From assembly GCF_019977755.1 (NCBI RefSeq), contig NZ_AP025145.1, forward strand, positions 2,046,001 through 2,110,000: DNA of 64,000 bases, given 5' to 3'. This document shows, piece by piece, positions 1 to 7,633 of the stretch. A program made the translations under genes and the position numbers. The notes under the pieces were generated by a model, which saw only the letters and a list, made by a program, of their open reading frames with translations, searched no databases and was not told where the DNA came from. This DNA comes from Vibrio penaeicida (GTDB lineage Bacteria; Pseudomonadota; Gammaproteobacteria; Enterobacterales; Vibrionaceae). Numbering within the stretch: position 1 is the stretch's first letter; each line of letters begins with the position of its first letter.

Positions 1-1
1 C

Positions 2-346
2 TTCTCTTCCCTTTATCACTGGACCAAAGTCGGAACACAAGAGAACATTCAACTGGCCAACTTAGCGGTTGCTCGTGCATTGGCACTTAACGAAACTGAG
101 ATAAGCCTCACCTATGCTCGGGAGTCGTTTGATTTCTTTGATGGGACAGGCGCAGATTGGATTCAAGCTTTTACTAATGCCGTATTAAGCCATGCACTAC
201 AGGTAAACAAACAACTCGAACAAGCCGAAGAATTTTACAATAAGGCTCTTAAGATTCAAGCAGAGCTAACTGAAGGTGATAGAAAAGTATTCGATGCTAC
301 TTTTTGTCACATTCCCAACCCTCTTCACATTCCCGACCCTCAGTGA
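2..346 (+). CDS. C-terminal part of a TPR-like (tetratricopeptide) protein, cut by the window edge
   Basis: The frame is open from base 2 to a TGA at 344-346, so the gene begins outside the window; the TTG at base 80 is probably an internal codon. About 114 residues are visible. They are helical with repeat-like spacing (for example SLYHWTKVGT, then VARALAL, then EQAEEFYNKALKI, which reads as a TPR second helix), ending in a short Pro-rich tail. This fits a soluble TPR scaffold protein, but no family can be named from the fragment. It converges on the histidine kinase gene and overlaps its end by 7 bases. Confidence 0.6.
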   Translation, partial: FSSLYHWTKVGTQENIQLANLAVARALALNETEISLTYARESFDFFDGTGADWIQAFTNAVLSHALQVNKQLEQAEEFYNKALKIQAELTEGDRKVFDATFCHIPNPLHIPDPQ

Positions 347-1842
347 GAAACTAATTTTGCTGGGCCAGGGATCTCAATGAAAAACGTCGTCCCTTGCCCT
401 TTTTCACTCTCACACCTTATCGAACCGTTTATTCTTGCCAACACATTGAACACAATGGAAAGCCCTAGTCCCGTCCCACCGTTGTTTTTGGCGGTACTGA
501 AAAATGGGTCGAAAATCTGAGGCAACGTCTCTTCATCTATACCGTTCCCATTATCTTGTACCATGATGGTCACTTTATCTTCTTGATAATCGCCCATACG
601 TACCACAACTTTTGGGCTTTCAATGTTTTCAAAAGCATGGTTTTTAGCGTTAAGAACTAAGTTCGAAATTGTGTGATATATCGCACCTGAGTCTGTTTCC
701 ACTTCAATATTTTGAATATTTTCCAAATTAACATCCACACCTTTCATATTTGGGCTGATTGCCAAAATGGTATCTTTGGTTTTGTCTCCGATATTCAAGC
801 TCTCTATCAATGGCTGCATATTGTCAGATGAAAGCCGTTTAAAACGTTGAATTATTTCGGCGGCGCGATGGAGGTTTTTGATAAGAACTTGTATTGTTTC
901 AATTGAAGAAGAGACAAAGTCAGTCAGGTGATTTTTGGTCAGTTGACCACTTTCAACACGCTCTCCTAACTTACTTGTGCTGTTTTCTATGAGGGTTGAC
1001 GAAGTAATGCCTATCCCAATGGGAGTGTTAATCTCATGTGCGACACCGGCCACCAGTTTACTCAAAGAAGCCTGCTTCTCTGCCTCAATCAGTTTCCCTT
1101 GTACCGTTTTTAACTTGGAAATATTGTCTTCCAATTCGCTGTTTTTCTCTGTGACCTCTTGAATATGTGCTTTCCGTTCATCAAGCCTTTTCTTTACCAA
1201 ATTCAATACATAAAACAGGATAACTTTTAGAATAACGGCCTCGGTTACCGTGGTGAGAATCACCGCCCAAAATGCCCATTTCGAATCTTCACCCGCTTTA
1301 TCGTATATCACCTCACTGATATCCACGAGGTGGTTATTGTAGGCGGCTACGTCCGCTATTAATTTGTCGTAAGCGTTTTTTGCATCCGTCGTAATGTGCA
1401 TAAACTCCGCAATACGAATGTTGTCGTCGGAATAGTTGATAGTCAGTAACACCGCTTCTTTGTACTCCGCCCAAGATGAACGTATGTCTTCAGTGACAGC
1501 CAGTAACTCTTGATGTGAATTTTGCGCCGCTCGATAGTTTTCTATCGTCACGTTTATCGCTTTTGTCTCTACTTTAATTTTCTCAATGATCTCTGCTTTC
1601 GCATTGCGATTGGGAGCCATTACAAGGTTCATGGTTAGCTGCCTAAGCTCGGCTAAAGGCTGCGTCAATTCCGCGTTGTTTCGACTCACCTGAGCAACAG
1701 AATCATGAACTTGTTTGATGGAGTTATTCACGCCATTCATACTGTAGACGTTATATATCCCTTGCAAAATCAAGACACTGGTTGTTGCCAGAAACAACAC
1801 TAGAATTTTCTTTGATAAGCTGTCTCCCGCAAACGCACCCAT
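340..1842 (-). CDS. Membrane sensor histidine kinase with four-helix-bundle type periplasmic domain
   Basis: 500 residues. An N-terminal membrane segment (about 12-30) and a second one (about 190-213) bracket a roughly 160-residue, all-helical periplasmic region resembling a 4HB sensor. A coiled coil (about 220-265) leads into the phosphoacceptor motif GVAHEINTPIG. The ATPase domain has an N box (NLVLNAKNHAFEN), G1 (DNGNGID) and G2 (GGTGLGLSIV). No receiver domain is attached. It is the third gene of an operon: its ATG is 1 base after the stop of the solute-binding protein gene. The likely partner regulator is the first gene of the operon. The ligand is unknown; the periplasmic protein encoded just upstream may present it. 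Confidence 0.9.
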   Translation of the reverse strand: MGAFAGDSLSKKILVLFLATTSVLILQGIYNVYSMNGVNNSIKQVHDSVAQVSRNNAELTQPLAELRQLTMNLVMAPNRNAKAEIIEKIKVETKAINVTIENYRAAQNSHQELLAVTEDIRSSWAEYKEAVLLTINYSDDNIRIAEFMHITTDAKNAYDKLIADVAAYNNHLVDISEVIYDKAGEDSKWAFWAVILTTVTEAVILKVILFYVLNLVKKRLDERKAHIQEVTEKNSELEDNISKLKTVQGKLIEAEKQASLSKLVAGVAHEINTPIGIGITSSTLIENSTSKLGERVESGQLTKNHLTDFVSSSIETIQVLIKNLHRAAEIIQRFKRLSSDNMQPLIESLNIGDKTKDTILAISPNMKGVDVNLENIQNIEVETDSGAIYHTISNLVLNAKNHAFENIESPKVVVRMGDYQEDKVTIMVQDNGNGIDEETLPQIFDPFFSTAKNNGGTGLGLSIVFNVLARINGSIRCESEKGQGTTFFIEIPGPAKLVSH

Positions 1843-1843
1843 A

Positions 1844-3550
1844 TTACTTGCCCTCTGTCGCCGTAATCTCTATCGGGGTTTTGAGTACTTCCGGATACGG
1901 AGTATCGCCTCGAACCGACCAATGAAAATCGCTTACCTGTATTTCCCACAACGGGAAGATAGCGGAGGTTCTTGGTTTAAATACCACTTCCTTGTTAATC
2001 GCAATGGTGTTGTATGGGCTCGGCAAGCTGAGTTGATAGTTCATGTGCCTTATGTATTGCAGAAGATTGGATAAAACCGTCGTGTACTCTGTTGAGCTAT
2101 AAGGCGTAGATATAAACTTAGAGACATGCGCTTCCAAATCTTTCTCGGGCGGGGTCGTAGACCAACTTGAAGCTGTATCAAAAATAAAGAATGAGACCCA
2201 AGGGCTTCTGAACCAATCAAAATTGGGCCACAAGACAATGTCGAATTGAATGGAATTGGTATTGTTATGCGCACCGATGGCATTACCAAACATTTCCGAC
2301 TCAGACTTGGCGATGATGAACGTCACTTCAAAGTCATACTTTTCAATAAAGAATTTTATATCCTTCAAGATGTATTGCATGCTTTGCTGAGCTAACAAAC
2401 GAATTGGGATCTTTTGCTCTTCTTTAAACCCATGTTTCTTTTTGTATTGGCTGATGAGGTTCTGCAGTTCTTTCTTGCTTCTCATCGGGCGGTTTATACC
2501 TTCTATTTTATCTAGCGCCTCTTTCATTCCAAAGAGTTGTTCTGCTACGGATACGTAAGTGCTCACTCCCTCACCGTTCATGGAGAGAGAAACCAGCGAC
2601 TCTTGATCAATAATTTCATTGATCACCTCGCGAATTTCTCTTTCGCGGAATATAGGGTGCCCATTGAAGAGGTTAAATCTCGAAATATAGGTGTTGGTAG
2701 ATTGGAGACGGCTCAATTTAGAATATGGTGCGAAAATGGTTTCTACCTCATCTGAAAACAAGACGGGAGTGATGTCGATTTCACCTTCAGATTGCAGTGT
2801 TTTTTGTTTCGCTTCTTCCTGAGACATGCCCATAAAGAGCGTAATTTTTTCCACTTTAGGTGAGTTTTCATCCCAATAATGTGGGTTAGCGACTAGTGTT
2901 GCGGTATCGGTTCTTCTGTCACCTTCGATATACCCTTCCTTCAAAATATAAGGACCTAAACCATAAGGTCCTGCTTCCGCCAAATTGGGACAAAAAGGCT
3001 TACCGTTCCAACCAAATTTCTTAAGATATGGCTCGGTATAAAAATGAAGCCATATGGCGTCGTACATTAGCAGACCGTAATCCTCGCTTAGATGGAAACG
3101 AATTTTATGTTGAGAAACCTTTTCAACTTTTTCCAATATTTTATGGAGTTTGGTGAATGTATAGGGCTTCTTCATAAAATAGTCGATATTCATCAGCACA
3201 GAATCGGCATCAAAAGGCGTCCCATCCTGAAACTTAACCCCTTTTCTTAGTTCGAACTCATAAAGACGTGGCGACAAAATGTTATGGCTAACGGCCATGT
3301 CATATTCCCAGCCTTGCTGGTTATTGGCAGGCCTTACCAAACCAGCGTTAATCGAGTGAGAGCTTGCTATATAGGGAAGGTTGGGTAAATAAACTTTGGC
3401 GTGCGAGCCTGCTCGGAAACTGTTTGTAATAGAGTCTACACTGGTGTCTTTTCTAAACTGCTGTTTTGCCTCGCTTGTGGGTGAGGTAATGGAAATCACA
3501 ACACATAATGTAACTGTCGATAACTTGGTTAAGCATCTAATAAAATTCAT
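1844..3550 (-). CDS. Periplasmic family-5 (peptide/Ni-type) solute-binding protein, possible sensor accessory
   Basis: The SBP_bac_5 signature is visible: LRKGVKFQDGTPFDADSV in the first third, then LKKFGWNGKPFCP, GPYGLGPYILKEG, a 'NPHYW' stretch and a C-terminal mixed domain. About 568 residues, within the normal range. I chose the ATG at 3550, which makes a 4-base ATGA overlap with the upstream gene and has an AAAGG ribosome site; it also exposes a signal peptide (MNFIRCLTKLSTVTLCVVIS...) ending near SEA-KQQ. No permease or ATPase gene lies nearby. Lodged between a response regulator and a kinase, it may act in sensing rather than transport; that is inference. Confidence 0.82.
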   Translation of the reverse strand: MNFIRCLTKLSTVTLCVVISITSPTSEAKQQFRKDTSVDSITNSFRAGSHAKVYLPNLPYIASSHSINAGLVRPANNQQGWEYDMAVSHNILSPRLYEFELRKGVKFQDGTPFDADSVLMNIDYFMKKPYTFTKLHKILEKVEKVSQHKIRFHLSEDYGLLMYDAIWLHFYTEPYLKKFGWNGKPFCPNLAEAGPYGLGPYILKEGYIEGDRRTDTATLVANPHYWDENSPKVEKITLFMGMSQEEAKQKTLQSEGEIDITPVLFSDEVETIFAPYSKLSRLQSTNTYISRFNLFNGHPIFREREIREVINEIIDQESLVSLSMNGEGVSTYVSVAEQLFGMKEALDKIEGINRPMRSKKELQNLISQYKKKHGFKEEQKIPIRLLAQQSMQYILKDIKFFIEKYDFEVTFIIAKSESEMFGNAIGAHNNTNSIQFDIVLWPNFDWFRSPWVSFFIFDTASSWSTTPPEKDLEAHVSKFISTPYSSTEYTTVLSNLLQYIRHMNYQLSLPSPYNTIAINKEVVFKPRTSAIFPLWEIQVSDFHWSVRGDTPYPEVLKTPIEITATEGK

Positions 3551-5076
3551 ATAACAGCCTTTGATCTCGGATATTTGTTCATTAGCGAAACGCATTCATC
3601 ATAAATTCCAATAAAAACGTCACATAACGTTGGATCGAAGTGCTTAGATTTTTCTTGATGAAAATAGTGGGTAATGTCGTCTTTTGATTTAGGGGGGACA
3701 CTAGACCTTTCCATCATCATGGATTCGAAAGCAGCGGCGATGGCAATGATTCTTCCCTCAATTGGAATATCGCTCCCTTTCAATCCGGAGGGGTAACCTG
3801 AACCGTCCCATTTTTCGTGGTGCGTTGAAGCAATAACAGAAGCGGTTTGCAGCACTTCAAGAGGAGAGCCCGACAAGATTTCTCCGCCTATAGAAGTATG
3901 AGATTTCATTACTTCCCATTCTTCATTCGTCAACGTATCGGATTTAAAGAGAACTTCATCAGGGATGGCAATAGTACCTGTATGGTACAGCGGTACAGCG
4001 GTTTTGATTCTATGAGCATGTTCTTCTGTTAAGCCGGAGTGAATAGCTAGAGCGTAGGACAACATGGACAGTCGTTGTATGTGGTTTTTGGGTTCTTTGC
4101 AGCGTTCAGTAATCACTTCACCAAACCGATAAGCAGCCTCTCTTTGTGTCGCTATCATTTCCTCTAATAAGAAGAACTTATCGTATGCAATAGACGCGCT
4201 TCTAATTAATATTTCTATTAGCTTTCTATGGCTTTCAATATTATGCCGCGGTAAGTTGATTGAAATGATGCCCAACGAATTTCTAACACCCAGCGGTATG
4301 ACAAACTGAGAAGGAGAAACCTCTACTATTTGACCGTTAAATTCGAAACTTTCCACATCCCGGTTATCCAAATAGCGAGTAAGTGGTTCGCCAATTTCGA
4401 CGCTATTTTTATCCGTAGATGAAACTACAGTCCACTCTCCATCAACAGGAGAGGCGCAAAATCCAAAGCCGTTAGTGCTTTCCAACCTAAGGACCGAAAC
4501 CAACTGTGAAAGTATACCTTCCAGCCATGTTTCAGTAGTCTTTTCCTTAAAAACATTCGACGTTAAATTTGATATAACTTTTAACGCTTTCTCTGAATGT
4601 TCAATCGTCAGGATATCGTTGTAGGAACGTACAGCAGAAAAAACAGTTGTCGTCAGGCGAGTCGAACTTAGCTCCGTCTTGTTTTTATAGTCGTTAATAT
4701 CGTAGTTGTGAATTACAGACTCTTCCGGCGCGTCGCCTGGTTGCCCCGTTCTTAGAATAATACGGCTATGCTTATTCCCAAGATCTTCACGCACCCATTT
4801 GGCGAGATCCAACCCTGCTTGCCTCGTTTCCATGACCACATCAAGCAGTAAAACTGCAAAGTTCTCATTATCCAGTAATTGCTCTTTCGCTTCCTTGGCG
4901 GAGTAGGCGTGAGAAAACCTGAACTTATGATCTAAAAACTCACTGTCATTAAAGACCATTTTAGTAACTTCATGGATATCCTGTTCATCGTCCACAACAA
5001 GGATATCCCAGTAGTCTGCATTACTAGGTTGCTCAACTTCTTCGGGCTGGGCAAAACAAAAATTATCATCACTCAT
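3547..5076 (-). CDS. Response regulator with DUF3369 and a degenerate HD-GYP domain
   Basis: The receiver domain (about 27-150) has acidic residues in LVVDDEQD and the phosphoacceptor region LLLDVVMETR. The DUF3369-type linker follows (ILRTGQPGDAPEESVIHNYDINDYK, then a GAF-like stretch). The C-terminal third is HD-GYP-like: NHIQRL, IPDEVLF, HTSIGGEIL, STHHEKWDGSGYPSGLKG. The core HD pair is lost: LHDIGK of active enzymes aligns with LYHTGT, and the later DxxDA stretch reads AAFESMM. Normal members hydrolyse cyclic-di-GMP; this one may only bind or signal. First gene of a three-gene operon. Start uncertain: ATG at 5076 or GTG at 5085, neither with a clear ribosome site. Confidence 0.85.
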   Translation of the reverse strand: MSDDNFCFAQPEEVEQPSNADYWDILVVDDEQDIHEVTKMVFNDSEFLDHKFRFSHAYSAKEAKEQLLDNENFAVLLLDVVMETRQAGLDLAKWVREDLGNKHSRIILRTGQPGDAPEESVIHNYDINDYKNKTELSSTRLTTTVFSAVRSYNDILTIEHSEKALKVISNLTSNVFKEKTTETWLEGILSQLVSVLRLESTNGFGFCASPVDGEWTVVSSTDKNSVEIGEPLTRYLDNRDVESFEFNGQIVEVSPSQFVIPLGVRNSLGIISINLPRHNIESHRKLIEILIRSASIAYDKFFLLEEMIATQREAAYRFGEVITERCKEPKNHIQRLSMLSYALAIHSGLTEEHAHRIKTAVPLYHTGTIAIPDEVLFKSDTLTNEEWEVMKSHTSIGGEILSGSPLEVLQTASVIASTHHEKWDGSGYPSGLKGSDIPIEGRIIAIAAAFESMMMERSSVPPKSKDDITHYFHQEKSKHFDPTLCDVFIGIYDECVSLMNKYPRSKAVI

Positions 5077-5297
5077 AACAGTCACAAGGTTGAATTTTGT
5101 AAGGGGAACTAATTTACTTCAATGTTAAACATATTGTTTTTATTATTTATTAACTTATTATCTAGGTTTAGAATAAGACCGACCAAAGTTCAACACAGAG
5201 AACTGTATTAGAGATAATTAATTGAGCCTTTCAGACTAAAGTGATGAGCTGAATCGAGTAGAAAAATCTCGAACGATTTGTTCTTAAAGGCATTGCT

Positions 5298-5385
5298 AAG
5301 GTCTGTTGACCTTTCGAGCTGATTTTTGCAGCAATTTGTGGGTTATTTATACAAGGCAGCGCTTGTTCGGTGTAGTCGCTCTACA
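5298..5385. repeat. Possible truncated intergenic hairpin element
   Basis: This stretch of the 400-base gap (5077-5489) has no gene. It contains a perfect AAGGTC/GACCTT hairpin with a 4-base loop (5298-5313) and, 60 bases on, a TGTAG/CTACA hairpin with a 5-base loop (5371-5385). The text between (TTTTTGCAGCAATTTGTG and following) resembles, from memory, a recurrent Vibrio intergenic sequence, but the expected complementary half is absent here. Only the small hairpins are seen directly. Confidence 0.25.
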
Positions 5386-5431
5386 TCGATATCACCCTTT
5401 TCGCAGCGAGCTCTCTTCATTTATCAGAAAC

Positions 5432-5467
5432 AAAAAAGCCAGCCTTTGAAACAAATACTGACTTTTT
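5432..5467 (-). terminator. Intrinsic terminator of the receptor/protease operon
   Basis: Read on the minus strand, AAAAAGTCAG pairs with CTGGCTTTTT across a loop of about 15 bases, with one T-G wobble, followed by a T run. It lies 23 bases past the stop of the last gene of the minus-strand operon. Confidence 0.65.
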
Positions 5468-5489
5468 GTGATCCTGAAGCTTTTAGATA

Positions 5490-6053
5490 TTACTTGCTGT
5501 CTGCGACCATTATAATTGCGTAGTTTGCGCCAGCTTTATTGGGTTCTTGAGTGTATATTTCGCCATGTACAGTGTTAAAAACAAGTACTGCGTCACCTGA
5601 ACCAACAGGTGTTGAACTCCAAATCGTTCTTGTTGTGACAGCATCTTTATCAATGAAATTAGGAAATGCCTTAGAATTTAACATTGGTGTATGACAACCT
5701 TTTTCAATCAATGATTGCAGCTCCTTGATATTCGGTAAGCGCCAGCTTGTCACACCCGCAAATTGATAGAGTGAATCTAAAGGCGAATTAGCGATGTCAT
5801 TAGCTCTTTGAAGTGCTGGTTGCCATAAGAACTCTGCTGACTTACCGTTACAAGAAGATTGCGCCGCATCCCATGTTTTGCCTACAGGACACCTCATCCA
5901 AGTTAGACCTGTCTTCAAATCTTTTACAATGCCGGAATCCTCAACAACAAACCTGGAATTCGGAGCTGAACGACTGATGTTTGAGCTACAAATTTGAGCG
6001 AACGCACTTACGGAAGTCAGTAATAAAACTGATGAAATCAACCACTTTTTCAT
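5490..6053 (-). CDS. Secreted DUF1566 (Lcl C-terminal-like) domain protein
   Basis: 187 residues with a clear signal peptide (MKKWLISSVLLLTSVSAFA-Q). The body is one DUF1566-type domain: GLTWMRCPVG, a WRLPNIKELQSLIE core, then IWSSTPVGSG. Cysteines at several positions suggest disulfides. The biochemical role of the family is not established; relatives sit in surface or adhesion-related proteins. It is last in the Fur-box operon: its ATG shares one base (TAATG) with the stop of the preceding gene, which encodes a larger protein of the same domain family. Translational coupling suggests the two products work together. Confidence 0.8.
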   Translation of the reverse strand: MKKWLISSVLLLTSVSAFAQICSSNISRSAPNSRFVVEDSGIVKDLKTGLTWMRCPVGKTWDAAQSSCNGKSAEFLWQPALQRANDIANSPLDSLYQFAGVTSWRLPNIKELQSLIEKGCHTPMLNSKAFPNFIDKDAVTTRTIWSSTPVGSGDAVLVFNTVHGEIYTQEPNKAGANYAIIMVADSK

Positions 6054-7624
6054 TATTTAGTCTCCTTATTCGCAACCAAACGAGTTGGGAAAATCCAAGA
6101 TTCGGATGTGTCATCTGAATAAGAACCTGTAAAAATCCCATATTCATCGAATGCTATTGTGCCCAAGCTCCAAGCAAGTTTTCTTATTTTTCCAGTGTAA
6201 GAAGCCGCATGTGTTGGGCTCACTAGGTGAACATAACTAAAGTAAACCACCCCATCTTCCTCCTCACGGTAACTGTTTGCGTAGAAGCTGTCAGACCATA
6301 CAATGCCGTGTTTTAGGTAAGGTGCCTCATCTTCTGAGCCAATAGTTTGGTTAGGGAAGTACTTCATATTCAGACCCGCAATCACCTCACCTGGATCACT
6401 CGGTGCTTTATTCGGAAGAGGGCTAGTACTGCTAAAATCTATGATTCCATACAGCTCATCTCCCGTTGGCAAACGCCAAGTAGATAAACCGCAGATATTT
6501 CGTTTACTTAACTCATCAGCGTACTGCTGAGTCGTACAAATTCCGTCGCCAGTAGTCTGACAAGTAGCTGTCAAAACGTCGCCTTTGTTAGAAGAAATAC
6601 GATCTTTGATTTCCAAAGCAAACAGGCGATCTAAATGCTGGATGGAGGAGGTATCATTAGATTTCACTTCCCAAACCAATCCGGTGCGTTCATCGGATAC
6701 GCATGACCATTCAGTGGCGTCATCTGCCAGCTCGTTACCCTGAGCATCCAGTTTTTTGAATTTAAAACCGTTGCCAGTGTTAGCCTGCTTATCCGTGACA
6801 TCAAGACCATGCATAGCATCCTGACCTGGGTAATCCGATGGATTCTCGGTCTGGTTTTCTGTGTTTGAAGCATCCGAGAAGAATTTAGTCAGACCCGTAT
6901 CATTCAATGGCTGCAAAGTGAATTTGGCTTTCGACAGTTCAGTCACTGCTTTAGTCAGATCTTCAGCCGATGCGTTAGCTTCCGTCAACGCTGTGTAGTC
7001 TGCTAGCGAAAGTCCAGCAGATGCCAGAACGTTGGGGCGGTTCTTATCACCTGCCGCTTGAGAGAGCTTGACCACATTCGCTTCAAGTACACTTAGCGCG
7101 TTGGCATTGAGGTTATTTAGCAAAGAGCCAGAAAAGGCGATATTCGCGCGCTTAATTTCGGTTTCTACCTGAGAAACCGCCTGAGTCAGCGTTAAACCGT
7201 TATCCATTGCGCCAGAGATCAGTGTCGTGATGCCATTGATAACGTTGTCGCTTTTCATTCGACGATTCGGCGCAGCCAAAACAGTCTGGCTTCCCGCAGA
7301 GGCAGGGTTAACACTGCTTAATGCAGAAGCTTGCGCCACACCTGTGTCCAGTACCGCCAAAATGGGAAAATCATAAATACTCAGGCTGGTGCTGGTGATG
7401 GTAAAAGCGCCATTACGTGCAGTTGTGCTCGCCTCGGACGCATCACAACGGTAGTTTTGGTTTGCATCCACACATACTTTTGCGCTTGCAGGGACATTTG
7501 CTGTCGTAATGTTGCCAGACAAATTATAAGTCGGAAGGCTGGTTGAGCTGGCAGAATCGCCGCCCGAACCACCACAACCGGCTAGCAGGAGAGCTGCCGA
7601 AAGCAGGGTCAGTTTTGTTTTCAT
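6053..7624 (-). CDS. Lipoprotein with a C-terminal DUF1566 domain
   Basis: 523 residues. The lipobox LLAGC (Cys17) is followed by a Gly/Ser-rich tether, so it is likely an outer-membrane lipoprotein. Residues about 30-75 look like a small beta domain (LSGNITTANVPASAKVCVDANQNYRCD). A helical middle follows, then a DUF1566 module in the last 200 residues (TGLVWEVKSND, STWRLPTGDELYGIIDF, GIVWSDSFYAN). It lies 9 bases after the protease gene and overlaps the small DUF1566 gene by one base. Function unknown; surface exposure and context suggest a role beside the receptor and protease. The domain call is firm, the role is not. Confidence 0.8.
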   Translation of the reverse strand: MKTKLTLLSAALLLAGCGGSGGDSASSTSLPTYNLSGNITTANVPASAKVCVDANQNYRCDASEASTTARNGAFTITSTSLSIYDFPILAVLDTGVAQASALSSVNPASAGSQTVLAAPNRRMKSDNVINGITTLISGAMDNGLTLTQAVSQVETEIKRANIAFSGSLLNNLNANALSVLEANVVKLSQAAGDKNRPNVLASAGLSLADYTALTEANASAEDLTKAVTELSKAKFTLQPLNDTGLTKFFSDASNTENQTENPSDYPGQDAMHGLDVTDKQANTGNGFKFKKLDAQGNELADDATEWSCVSDERTGLVWEVKSNDTSSIQHLDRLFALEIKDRISSNKGDVLTATCQTTGDGICTTQQYADELSKRNICGLSTWRLPTGDELYGIIDFSSTSPLPNKAPSDPGEVIAGLNMKYFPNQTIGSEDEAPYLKHGIVWSDSFYANSYREEEDGVVYFSYVHLVSPTHAASYTGKIRKLAWSLGTIAFDEYGIFTGSYSDDTSESWIFPTRLVANKETK

Positions 7625-7633
7625 AATGAACTC

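Noticed and set aside
5326..5523. 65-residue plus-strand frame in the 5.3 kb gap
   Set aside because: Extends into the opposing DUF1566 gene and covers the operon terminator.
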